A DNA stretch of 64,000 nucleotides, from assembly GCA_965247175.1 (NCBI GenBank), contig OZ252006.1:3286001-3350000 (forward strand), in the 5' to 3' direction. Source of the DNA: JANQMX01 sp965247175. GTDB lineage: Bacteria; Pseudomonadota; Alphaproteobacteria; Kiloniellales; DSM-21159. Position 1 is the first letter of the stretch. Each line of letters opens with the position of its first letter. Under the pieces are notes generated by a model that saw only the letters and a list, made by a program, of their open reading frames with translations, was not told the DNA's origin and ran no database searches. Below, piece by piece: positions 17,901 to 25,348 of the stretch. The translations under genes were made by a program, and so were the position numbers.

Positions 17901-18503
17901 TCAGACCTCAGTCTTCTGCATCGCAATGAAGCCGGGCAGGGCTTCGATGCGTGCGAGCCAGGCGCGCACCGCCGGGAAGGGCTCGAGGTCGACACCGCCT
18001 TCCGGCGCGTGTGCGATGTAGGAATAGCCGGCAATGTCGGCAATGGTCGGGCTGTCGCCCACCAGGAAGGGCCGCTTGGCAAGCTGGCCGTCCAGGGTGC
18101 CGAGCAGCGCGGCGGCTGACTTAAGGGCGCGCTCATGGTCGAGCTTGGCGCCGAACACCGTCACCAGACGCGCGGCGGCCGGGCCATTGGCGATCTCGTT
18201 CGCTGCCACGGAAAGCCAACGCTGGATCTCGGCGCGGGTCTTGGGGTCGCGGGGATACCAGCTCTCGGCCCCACGGCTCTCGGCGAGATAGACCAGGATG
18301 GCATTGGAGTCGCCGACGATGGTGCCGTCGTCGTCGAGGACCGGCACCTGCCCGAGGGGATTGAGAGCAAGGAAGTCCTCGGACTTGTGCGCACCGTTCA
18401 TCAGATCGACGTCGATCAACTCGGTCTTCTCCCCGAGCAGGGAGAGAAAGAGCTCGGCGCGGTGGCAGTGGCCGGAGAGCGCGTGGCGGTGGAGTTTGGG
18501 CAT
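17901..18503 (-). CDS. Glutathione S-transferase
   Basis: A 200-aa cytosolic GST. The thioredoxin-fold N-terminal half has LHRHALSGHCHRAELFLSLL and the cis-proline/glutathione region NPLGQVPVLDDDGTIVGDSN; the helical C-terminal half has KRPFLVGDSPTIADIAGYSY, a GST signature. The ATG at 18503 gives the canonical start; the frame is open to 18539. It is divergent from a LysR gene across 127 bp of unusually AT-rich DNA, which suggests that regulator controls it. It ends 39 bp before the flavoprotein fusion, so both may be one transcript. Confidence 0.9.
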   Translation of the reverse strand: MPKLHRHALSGHCHRAELFLSLLGEKTELIDVDLMNGAHKSEDFLALNPLGQVPVLDDDGTIVGDSNAILVYLAESRGAESWYPRDPKTRAEIQRWLSVAANEIANGPAAARLVTVFGAKLDHERALKSAAALLGTLDGQLAKRPFLVGDSPTIADIAGYSYIAHAPEGGVDLEPFPAVRAWLARIEALPGFIAMQKTEV

Positions 18504-18630
18504 TGTCTGGGTCCCTTGTGGCTGGGCCGGGTGCGGCATCGCCGCTCCGGCTGTTGTCTTACAAGGACGAAGATATTGCTTTTCCGAAGAATGATAATGG
18601 GGTTTTATTGGAACTTATTGTCAATGAATC
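18504..18630. promoter_or_regulatory. Divergent promoter region, GST / LysR
   Basis: 127 bp between divergent starts. The half near the LysR gene is AT-rich (GATATTGCTTTTCC, ATTGGAACTTATTGTCAATG), unlike the surrounding DNA. Divergent promoters with a LysR operator are expected here; no exact T-N11-A site is singled out. Confidence 0.5.
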
Positions 18631-19548
18631 GTGGACAAAACTATGGACACGCTGGACGCCCTACGGACCTTCATCCAGGTGGCCGAGGCCCAGTCCTTCT
18701 CGGAGGCCGCGCGGCGCGGCGGCGTCTCCAAGGCGCTGGCATCCAAGTACGTCGGCTGGCTGGAGGAGCGGCTCGGCGCCCGGCTGCTCAACCGCACGAC
18801 GAGACGAGTCAGCCTCACCGAAGCCGGCACGGCTTGCCTGCTCGCCAGCCGCCGCCTGCTGGAGGACTACGAAGCTCTGGTCGAGGAGACGACGGAAAGC
18901 CAGCGGAGCGCCCGCGGCCTTCTACGCATCACCGGGCCGAAAGTCTTCGGCGAGGATGTGTTGACCGGCGTGGTCGCCGACTTCATGCGCGCTCATCCGC
19001 GGATCCAGGTGGACCTGGGCCTGGAAGAGCGCACGGTGGACTTGATCGGCGAAGGCTACGACCTCGCCATCCGCATCGGCCGGCTAACCGACTCCTCCCT
19101 GGTTGCCCGGCGCCTGGTCGACTTCCCCTATCTGATCTGCGCCGCGCAGGACTACCTGGACCGCCGCGGCACGCCGCAAGAGCCCGCCGAGCTGGCGCAG
19201 CACGACTGTATCGTCAACAGCGCCATCAGTCCGACAGGACAGTGGGAGTTCCTGATTGACGGACGCCTGACACAGATCTCGGTGCCGACCCGGGCGCGGG
19301 CCACCACGGCGCGGGCGGTGGCAACCCTGGTGCGGGCCGGCATCGGCGTCGGTCTTTGTCTCAAGTCGACAGTGGCGGAGGACCTGGAGCGCGGCAGCCT
19401 CATTCCGCTGCTGATGCCCTACCAAGCCTACGACCGAAGCGTGTATGCTGTCTATCCGCATCGCGCGCATCTGCCGGCCAAGGTGCGGCTGTTCCTCGAC
19501 CACCTGACGGCGCAACTCTCCACAGCGTCCCACGATAGTTCACGTTGA
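18631..19548 (+). CDS. LysR family transcriptional regulator
   Basis: A 305-aa LysR-type regulator. The N-terminal winged helix is LRTFIQVAEAQSFSEAARR then VSKALASKYVGWLEERLGAR and LLNRTTRRVSLTEAG; the effector domain follows from about residue 95 (GLLRITGPKVFGEDVL). The start is a GTG at 18631; an ATG at 18643 is equally possible. It is divergent from the GST gene, its likely target, and is followed by an EamA transporter gene on the same strand 53 bp later. Confidence 0.92.
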   Translation: MDKTMDTLDALRTFIQVAEAQSFSEAARRGGVSKALASKYVGWLEERLGARLLNRTTRRVSLTEAGTACLLASRRLLEDYEALVEETTESQRSARGLLRITGPKVFGEDVLTGVVADFMRAHPRIQVDLGLEERTVDLIGEGYDLAIRIGRLTDSSLVARRLVDFPYLICAAQDYLDRRGTPQEPAELAQHDCIVNSAISPTGQWEFLIDGRLTQISVPTRARATTARAVATLVRAGIGVGLCLKSTVAEDLERGSLIPLLMPYQAYDRSVYAVYPHRAHLPAKVRLFLDHLTAQLSTASHDSSR

Positions 19549-19601
19549 GCCGGCGCGGGGGAAAGGGTAACTCCACCGTAGCGAACGTTAGGGACTAACA
19601 G

Positions 19602-20471
19602 GTGCAGGACGACCGCCGCAAAGGCCTGTTGATCACCGTCTCGGGCGTGCTGATCATTACGCCAGACAGCCTCCTGGTGCGGCTGATCTCCACCAACGAA
19701 TGGACCATCCTGTTCTGGCGCGGCCTGCTGTCCGCCATCGCAATCCTGGTGGTGCTTGCCCTCATACAGCGACGACGCTTCCTCCCCGGGCTACTGGCCA
19801 TCGGCCGCATGGGCGTGGGTCTCGCCGTCATGTTCAGCATCGGCACCGTCTTCTTCATCATCTCCTTGGAGACGACGACGGTGGCCAACACGCTCTTCAT
19901 CGTCAGCACGGCCCCGGTCTTCGCGGCCATCATGGCCAGGCTCTTCCTGCATGAAGCCGTGTCCCGCCGCACCTGGCTGACCATTGCCAGCACCATGGTC
20001 GGGATCTTTATCATCGCCAGCGGCAGCGTCGGCGGCGGGCCGGGCTCCCTCTTCGGCGACCTCGCCGCCCTGGTGACGGCCGTGTCGGTGGCCGCGACCT
20101 TCACGGTCGCGCGCCATTCCCGGCATGTCAGCATGGTGCCGGCCATGGGCCTCTCCGGGCTGGTCACGGCGCTGATTGCGGCCACGGTCTCAACGCCCAT
20201 GGCGCTCTCGCAAGCGGATACAGCCTATCTCGGCCTCATGGGCCTGCTGGTCATCCCGCTCTCCTTCAGCCTGATGACGATCGGTCCGCGCTACCTGCCG
20301 GCACCGGAGGTAAGCCTCATCCTGCTGCTCGAGGCGGTGCTGGCGCCCCTGCTGATCTGGCTGGTGCTGCGGGAGTATCCGGGCAACGCCAGCCTGATCG
20401 GCGGCGCGATCGTGCTCGGCGCCCTCTTCCTGGCCAACGTGGCAAGCTTCAGGGAACGACCGACACTCTAA
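19602..20471 (+). CDS. EamA/DMT superfamily transporter
   Basis: A 289-aa membrane protein with about ten hydrophobic segments arranged as two EamA repeats: ITVSGVLIITPDSLLVRL opens the first, and LFGDLAALVTAVSVAATFTV the second, ending in LIGGAIVLGALFLANVASF. Members export amino acids, metabolites or drugs; the substrate is unknown. The start is GTG at 19602. It lies downstream of the LysR gene and may belong to the same regulon. It converges with a DUF2244 gene. Confidence 0.88.
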   Translation: MQDDRRKGLLITVSGVLIITPDSLLVRLISTNEWTILFWRGLLSAIAILVVLALIQRRRFLPGLLAIGRMGVGLAVMFSIGTVFFIISLETTTVANTLFIVSTAPVFAAIMARLFLHEAVSRRTWLTIASTMVGIFIIASGSVGGGPGSLFGDLAALVTAVSVAATFTVARHSRHVSMVPAMGLSGLVTALIAATVSTPMALSQADTAYLGLMGLLVIPLSFSLMTIGPRYLPAPEVSLILLLEAVLAPLLIWLVLREYPGNASLIGGAIVLGALFLANVASFRERPTL

Positions 20472-20474
20472 CGG

Positions 20475-20978
20475 CTAGCAGACAGCTGGCGCGGCGGGGC
20501 CCTGCTTCAGCTTGCGCAAGGCGTCGCCCAATGCCGCGGCGAAGGCCTCCCGCTCCTCCGGGGAGAGGAAGCTGCCGACCGTGACGCTGCGGCCGTGGGA
20601 GCTCAGACGCAGGCGACCGTCATGCTCGCCGGGCCGGTCGTACTCCACACGTAGCCAATAGGGCTCGAACTGCCAGGTCTTACGCTCGCCGTGGTAGCTC
20701 ACCCGCTCCACGGTCAGCCCGCCTTCGGTCAGGCAGAGCCGCTCATACATGCGGGCGTGCCGGTAGTTGATGCGAAAGGCCAGGTAGATCAGCAGCACGT
20801 CAAGGCCGAGGAAGCCGACCACCGGCCAGGCGCCGATCAGGAAAAAGACCAGACCCGCGCCGAAGGACACGGAGCAGACGATCGCCATGAGGATGACGAA
20901 GCCGCGCGGCCCGAGGCTGCGATGCGGCGTCAGCACGGCGTCGAACAACGGTTTGGGCGCGGCGCTTGCCTCAATCAT
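20475..20978 (-). CDS. DUF2244 integral membrane protein
   Basis: A 167-aa protein with two adjacent transmembrane segments (GFVILMAIVCSVSFGAGLVF and GAWPVVGFLGLDVLLIYLAF) followed by a soluble domain with YHGERKTWQFEPYWLRVE and GRSVTVGSFLSPEEREAFA, matching the DUF2244 pattern. Function is unknown. In Alphaproteobacteria this family often neighbours nth, as here, where the two genes are divergent across 56 bp. Confidence 0.85.
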   Translation of the reverse strand: MIEASAAPKPLFDAVLTPHRSLGPRGFVILMAIVCSVSFGAGLVFFLIGAWPVVGFLGLDVLLIYLAFRINYRHARMYERLCLTEGGLTVERVSYHGERKTWQFEPYWLRVEYDRPGEHDGRLRLSSHGRSVTVGSFLSPEEREAFAAALGDALRKLKQGPAAPAVC

Positions 20979-21034
20979 CCGGAAAGGATAGTGCGGATCC
21001 CGATCCGAGACCAGCGACCGAGGGACGCAGCGCG

Positions 21035-21700
21035 ATGACGGCGGCGAGCAGGAAGATGACCAAGGCCCAGATCGAGGGCTTCTTCGACCGGCTCGCCGGG
21101 CTTGACCCGGAGCCGAAGGGCGAGCTGGACCATACCAGCCCCTTCACCCTCCTGGTCGCCGTGGTCCTGTCCGCCCAGGCGACCGACGTTGGGGTCAACA
21201 AGGCGACGGGGCCGCTCTTTGCGGTGGCCGACACGCCGGAAGCCATCCTGGCGCTCGGCGAGGCCAAGCTGCGCGACTACATCAAGACCATCGGCCTCTA
21301 CAACAGCAAGGCCAAGAACGTCATCGAGCTTTGCCGCATCCTGGTCAGCCAGTACGGCGGGGAGGTGCCGCAGGACCGGGCGGCCCTGGAAGCTCTGCCG
21401 GGGGTCGGGCGCAAGACCGCCAACGTGGTGCTCAACATCGCCTTCGGCGAGCCGACCATCGCCGTCGACACCCACCTTTTCCGCTTGGCCAACCGCACGG
21501 GCCTGGCACCGGGCAAGACCGTGCTCGAGGTAGAAAAGTCGCTGCTCAAGCGGGTGCCCAAGGCGCGGCTGCTGCACGCCCACCACTGGCTCATCCTGCA
21601 CGGCCGCTACATCTGCAAGGCGCGCAAGCCCGACTGCCCGCGCTGTCCGGTGGTCGAGTTCTGCAACTACAAGGCCAAGACTCAGGCGGTGGCGGGTTAG
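21035..21700 (+). CDS. nth: Endonuclease III
   Basis: DNA glycosylase/AP lyase that removes oxidised pyrimidines. The 221-aa protein carries the helix-hairpin-helix LEALPGVGRKTANVVLN with the catalytic Lys, the catalytic Asp in AVDTHLFRLANR, and the 4Fe-4S cluster CKARKPDCPRCPVVEFC. The ATG at 21035 gives the normal length; the frame is open to 20966 inside the DUF2244 start region. A family C palindrome lies 58 bp downstream. Confidence 0.97.
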   Translation: MTAASRKMTKAQIEGFFDRLAGLDPEPKGELDHTSPFTLLVAVVLSAQATDVGVNKATGPLFAVADTPEAILALGEAKLRDYIKTIGLYNSKAKNVIELCRILVSQYGGEVPQDRAALEALPGVGRKTANVVLNIAFGEPTIAVDTHLFRLANRTGLAPGKTVLEVEKSLLKRVPKARLLHAHHWLILHGRYICKARKPDCPRCPVVEFCNYKAKTQAVAG

Positions 21701-21757
21701 GTTTGCGCGCCTTCTTCTTGGGCGCGCCGGCGCCAAGTTAGCTCGTTGTCTGCTTGT

Positions 21758-21872
21758 GGAGGCGCGCCGTTCTGTTCCGTCCCACTCCCCCACCCGGCCA
21801 CCCACGGAATTGTGGACAGTGGGGTGGCCGGGTGGGGGAGTGGGACGGAACAGTGCAGCGCCGCTAGGCGCC
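21758..21872 (+). repeat. Family C long-palindrome repeat, best copy
   Basis: From GGAGGCGCGCC to GGCGCC. The left arm (21772-21803) and right arm (21822-21853) are perfectly complementary over 32 bp around an 18-nt loop ACGGAATTGTGGACAGTG. There is no T tract, so it is not a standard terminator, though it sits between convergent genes. Related copies are at 9571-9684 and 59474-59578. Confidence 0.9.
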
Positions 21873-21885
21873 AAACAAAACCTAA

Positions 21886-22419
21886 TCAGCTATCCGAGAC
21901 CGACGCGAGGTCGAGGAGTCGGCTGAGACAGGGGCCGGCTTCGGCCGGCTCGGCGTAGAGGTCGCGGGCCTCGAGGTAGACCACCGAGGGCCCGTCCGCC
22001 TCGTCGTAGAGAACGATGTCGAGCACGCACTGCTCGGAGCGGTACTGCCAGACCTCGGCCGGGGCTTCCTTGCGCAGAGAACTCGGCTGGCCCAGCTCTT
22101 CCAGCAGGAAGTCCGGCTTGGCACCGATAAAGCGGCGCGGGTCGTTTTCGACGACGGGTTTACTCGGCGGGGATGCCGTCTCGCCCTGTTCCAGCTCGAT
22201 GGCGATGCCCGGCGGCTTTTTAAGAGTTGCCGTAGGCGGGGCTGCCGAGGGTTCGATGGCCGAGAGCGCGGAGGCCGTCTCCAAGAGGGCCTCCGCGGAA
22301 GACGTCATCGTGGGTTGGGGGCTGCGCGTGACGCCAGTCGCGGCGACAACCGCCGCCAGCGCGCAAACGCAGCCCATCAACGCCACCGTACCCACCGGGA
22401 AGGTCTTTCGCGTGCCCAT
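21886..22419 (-). CDS. Exported or anchored protein, BamE-like C-terminal segment
   Basis: A 177-aa protein with an N-terminal hydrophobic segment (VGTVALMGCVCALAAVVAA) that could be a signal peptide or anchor, a low-complexity linker, and a C-terminal domain: DPRRFIGAKPDFLLEELGQP then EVWQYRSEQCVLDIVLYDE. The pattern of a glycine-proline start, leader to GxP and W-x-Y strand resembles SmpA/BamE-type lipoproteins, but the similarity is only by eye. It is the last of three minus-strand genes (EI24, bactofilin, this) that may form one transcript. Confidence 0.65.
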   Translation of the reverse strand: MGTRKTFPVGTVALMGCVCALAAVVAATGVTRSPQPTMTSSAEALLETASALSAIEPSAAPPTATLKKPPGIAIELEQGETASPPSKPVVENDPRRFIGAKPDFLLEELGQPSSLRKEAPAEVWQYRSEQCVLDIVLYDEADGPSVVYLEARDLYAEPAEAGPCLSRLLDLASVSDS

Positions 22420-22448
22420 CAGCCGTCGGCCCGGCCCGCGCGCTCCGC

Positions 22449-23093
22449 TCAGCTCTCGGCGGCGACGGCCCGAGGCGGACTGGCGGCCTCAGGCTCTTCG
22501 CGCTCGGCTGGCGCAGGTGCCTCAGCCGCTGCAGCCGGCATGGCCGCTGCCAAGTTGCGGCCGTCGATCTCCTCGATCTGGCCGGAGACCTTGCCGCCGC
22601 GCTCGATCTCCATCTCCATGTAGCGCAGCGTGCCGATCACCCGGCCGCTGGCGCGCAGAGTCAGGCGAGTCCGGCAGGTCAGCTCGCCCTCGAAGGTGCC
22701 GCTGATGAAAGCCTCGTCGACCACGGCGCGGCCACGGAACAGGCCGGTCTCGGCAATCTCGAGGATCTGGCTGTCGCTGAGGTCCGCTTCCACCTCGCCT
22801 TCGACCACCAGCTTCTCGCAAGCCATGATCTCGCCGGACAGCTTGATGCCGCTGCCGACGATCAGCTTCTTGCCTTCGCTGGTGTTGGCGCTGGAGGCGG
22901 GCTCGCTCGGCCGCTGCTCCGCCTGACGCCGGACCGGCTGGGAGGCATAGTCGGCGGTGCGGCGAATGGGGTCGCGCACCGGCGGCGAGGGCTGCCGCTC
23001 CATGCCGGAAGCCGAGTCGGAACGCCCCGCGGCCATGCGTGGCTCGAGCTGCTGATTGGCGTCGGCGCCGCCGCCCTTCTTCTTTGCAAACAT
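22449..23093 (-). CDS. Bactofilin (polymer-forming cytoskeletal protein)
   Basis: Bactofilins polymerise without nucleotides into filaments that position cell-wall and morphogenesis enzymes. The 214-aa protein has a disordered N-terminus (about 72 residues rich in Gln, Arg, Pro), the beta-helical core from KKLIVGSGIKLSGEIMACEK through GLFRGRAVVDEAFISGTFEG to GGKVSGQIEEIDGR, and an Ala/Pro/Glu-rich tail. The repeating G-x-I/V-x-G spacing is characteristic. No M23 peptidase gene lies beside it, unlike many bactofilin loci. It follows an EI24 gene by 45 bp. Confidence 0.9.
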   Translation of the reverse strand: MFAKKKGGGADANQQLEPRMAAGRSDSASGMERQPSPPVRDPIRRTADYASQPVRRQAEQRPSEPASSANTSEGKKLIVGSGIKLSGEIMACEKLVVEGEVEADLSDSQILEIAETGLFRGRAVVDEAFISGTFEGELTCRTRLTLRASGRVIGTLRYMEMEIERGGKVSGQIEEIDGRNLAAAMPAAAAEAPAPAEREEPEAASPPRAVAAES

Positions 23094-23138
23094 GATCTAT
23101 TCGGTCCCTTTCCTCTGTGGCCTGCTGCCCACGTGACC

Positions 23139-23864
23139 CTATGCCGTCGCACCCTGCCTTTCGCGGACCCCTTCGAACACGTGAAGGATAAAGGCCATGG
23201 CAACGATCGGCATGAACAGGTTGAGCAGCGGAATTGTCAGCAAGATGGCGATCACAACTCCGGCAAGGACAACCCTGCTCCGATGAGCTTTCCGTAACCG
23301 CCGGCCGTCGGCTGCCGTCATGCGTCGCACGGCCGCCGTCTCGAAATACTCACGCCCCAGAAGATAGCCATTCAAAAGGTAGAACACCACAACATTTAGG
23401 GGTGGGAGGAAAAGTAAGAGCAGATATACGGGTAGCAGCAGCAGATTCAGACCAATTGTGATGCCGGCAAGACGCAGCGCATCGGTCAGTGTTTCGACGA
23501 CGGGCTGGGCGCGCGCCGGTGGCAAATTGGGATAGTAGCGCGCCTCCACCCGCTCGCAGATCTCCTCCAGCATGAACGAGAGCGCGACGGCGACGGAGGC
23601 CGGAAACAAGAGGAAGCTGACCAGCAGAATGGCGCTGAGCGCGCCGCCGGCGAAGAAGACCCGGATGACGCCGAGCCAGAAGTCGGAAAAGTTCTCGCTC
23701 TCGGCCCAGGCCAGGAGGCTGTCGCCGCCCCAAGAGAGCAGGTAGTAGGCCACGATCCAAAGCAGGATGTAGCAGGCCAGGGTGAGCGCCAGGGCGCGCC
23801 AGAAAATGCGGCGCGAGCCGGGGTCGGAGAGCTGCCCGAAGGCCTTCGACAGGTTAGCCAGCAT
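23139..23864 (-). CDS. EI24 domain membrane protein (CysZ-like)
   Basis: A 241-aa integral membrane protein starting MLANLSKAFGQLSDPGSRRIF. It has four to six hydrophobic segments, including FWRALALTLACYILLWIVAY and GLNLLLLPVYLLLLFLPPL, and the family hallmark NGYLLGREYFETAAVRRM. EI24/CysZ proteins include a sulfate uptake channel, but most alphaproteobacterial members are uncharacterised. The ATG at 23864 is favoured over the in-frame start at 23900. It is probably cotranscribed with the bactofilin gene. Confidence 0.85.
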   Translation of the reverse strand: MLANLSKAFGQLSDPGSRRIFWRALALTLACYILLWIVAYYLLSWGGDSLLAWAESENFSDFWLGVIRVFFAGGALSAILLVSFLLFPASVAVALSFMLEEICERVEARYYPNLPPARAQPVVETLTDALRLAGITIGLNLLLLPVYLLLLFLPPLNVVVFYLLNGYLLGREYFETAAVRRMTAADGRRLRKAHRSRVVLAGVVIAILLTIPLLNLFMPIVAMAFILHVFEGVRERQGATA

Positions 23865-23951
23865 GTGCCGCGATTTAGAGGGGTGCGGCGGGCTACGCAA
23901 GAGCGTTAATGGCAGCCATGGTTCGGCGATAGTGCAGGTCTGTGGCTAAGT

Positions 23952-24037
23952 CTGGACCCTCGGGCCTTCGCCGCGCCGAAGGGCTTCGGCCCCGCAGGAG
24001 GGTCTTCGCCGCATTGCGGCTTGCCCAAGTATGACAT
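23952..24037 (+). repeat. Family A repeat, right-half copy
   Basis: It begins TGGACCCTCGG and ends GCTTGCCCAAGTATGACAT, matching the right half of the full copy at 4667-4800. The middle contains another small inverted repeat around GCCGAAGGGCTTCGGC. Confidence 0.7.
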
Positions 24038-24073
24038 CCTGAGAAAGGCCGCGGACGACGCAGCCCCACAGAC

Positions 24074-24232
24074 TGTCACCCCGGCCTTGAGCCGGGGTCC
24101 ATTCATCGGCCTGCAAGGACTGTCGTCATCGGGCAGGGCCGCGGCGGCTACCCGGCTCTTCGTCCCACAGCCTGCGCCCGATCGGCCCATGGATCCCGGC
24201 TCTCGGGCTTCGCCCTTGGCCGGGATGACAGT
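24074..24232 (+). repeat. Family B palindromic repeat, long version
   Basis: It begins TGTCACCCCGGCCTTGAGCC, then GGGGTCCATTCATCGGCC, and ends TGGATCCCGGCTCTCGGG followed by CTTGGCCGGGATGACAG. It is preceded by GCAGCCCCACAGAC, and similar lead-ins precede the other copies. Confidence 0.85.
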
Positions 24233-24349
24233 CAGGGTGGGGCCGTGGACTTCGCCGCACTACGGCATCGCATGGCCGCTGGACGCCAAGCCTTGCGGTC
24301 GATAGCTTGCGCGCCGTCACCGCGGACCGAAAAAGGGTTGGGAAACAGC

Positions 24350-25348
24350 ATGGCAGAGCTTGAGCTGGACGTCGTGGGCATCGGCAACGCCATCGTCGAT
24401 GTCTTGAGCCACGCGGAAGACCGCTTCGTGGCCGATCAGGGCTTGGCCAAGGGCACCATGACCTTGATCGACATGGAGCAGGCAGAGAGGCTCTATGCCG
24501 AGATGGGCCCCGCGGTCGAGGTCTCCGGCGGCTCGGCCGCCAACACCATCGCCGGGATTGCGGCGCTGGGCGGCCGCACCGGCTTCATCGGCAAGGTGCG
24601 CAACGACCAGCTCGGCGGCATCTTCCGCCACGATATCCGTGCCGGCGGGACCGTCTTCACCACCCCGGCGGCCGACGAAGGACCGCCCACCGCCCGCTGC
24701 CTGATCTTCGTCACCCCCGATGCGCAGCGCACCATGTGCACCTATCTCGGCGCCTCGGTCGAGTTCGGCCCCGAGGACGTGGATTTCGAGCTGGTCAAGA
24801 GCGCCAAGGTCACCTACTTGGAGGGGTACTTGTGGGACGCCGAGCCGGCGAAGCGCGCCTTCGTCGAAGCCGCAGAGACGGCGCACGGGGCCGGCCGAAC
24901 CATCGCCCTCAGCCTTTCCGATCCCTTTTGCGTCGAGCGCCACCGCAGCGACTTCATCGATCTCGTGGAAAACCATATCGACATTCTCTTCGCCAACGAG
25001 GCGGAGATCACCTCGCTCTATCAGACCGAGGACTTCGACGAGGCCGCCGCGCGGCTGAACGGCAAGGTGGAGATCGCACTCCTGACCCGCAGCGAGAAGG
25101 GCTCGGTGGTGGTCTACGGCGATGAGCGCTATGACTTGCCGGCCGTCAGCTTCGGCCCCCTGGTGGACACCACCGGCGCGGGCGATCTCTACGCCGCCGG
25201 CTTTCTCTATGGCTACACACAAGGCAAGGACCTGCCGACCTGCGGCCGCATCGGCGCCATCGCCGCGGGCGAGGTCATCACCCACATGGGGCCGCGGCCG
25301 GAACGGGACCTGCCGGCCCTTGTGACCGAACATTTGAGGAGCGCATGA
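24350..25348 (+). CDS. PfkB family sugar/adenosine kinase
   Basis: A 332-aa ribokinase-fold kinase, probably adenosine kinase by comparison with alphaproteobacterial homologues. The N-terminal segment LDVVGIGNAIVDVLSHAED and VSGGSAANTIAGIAALGGR are the first PfkB signature region; the second, VDTTGAGDLYAAGFLYGYTQ, contains the catalytic Asp in GAGD. The ATG at 24350 is preceded by an AAAAGGGTTGGG ribosome site. Its stop overlaps the typA start by 4 bp (ATGA), so both are translated from one message. The nucleoside specificity is inferred, not shown. Confidence 0.88.
   Translation: MAELELDVVGIGNAIVDVLSHAEDRFVADQGLAKGTMTLIDMEQAERLYAEMGPAVEVSGGSAANTIAGIAALGGRTGFIGKVRNDQLGGIFRHDIRAGGTVFTTPAADEGPPTARCLIFVTPDAQRTMCTYLGASVEFGPEDVDFELVKSAKVTYLEGYLWDAEPAKRAFVEAAETAHGAGRTIALSLSDPFCVERHRSDFIDLVENHIDILFANEAEITSLYQTEDFDEAAARLNGKVEIALLTRSEKGSVVVYGDERYDLPAVSFGPLVDTTGAGDLYAAGFLYGYTQGKDLPTCGRIGAIAAGEVITHMGPRPERDLPALVTEHLRSA

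Larger units (their letters stand above)
23865..24349. other. Gene-free stretch carrying the A+B composite repeat
   Basis: This 485-bp gap between the divergent EI24 and PfkB genes holds a family A half-copy (23952-24037) and a family B copy (24074-24232) 36 bp apart. The rest must contain both promoters, but none is clear by eye. Confidence 0.65.
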
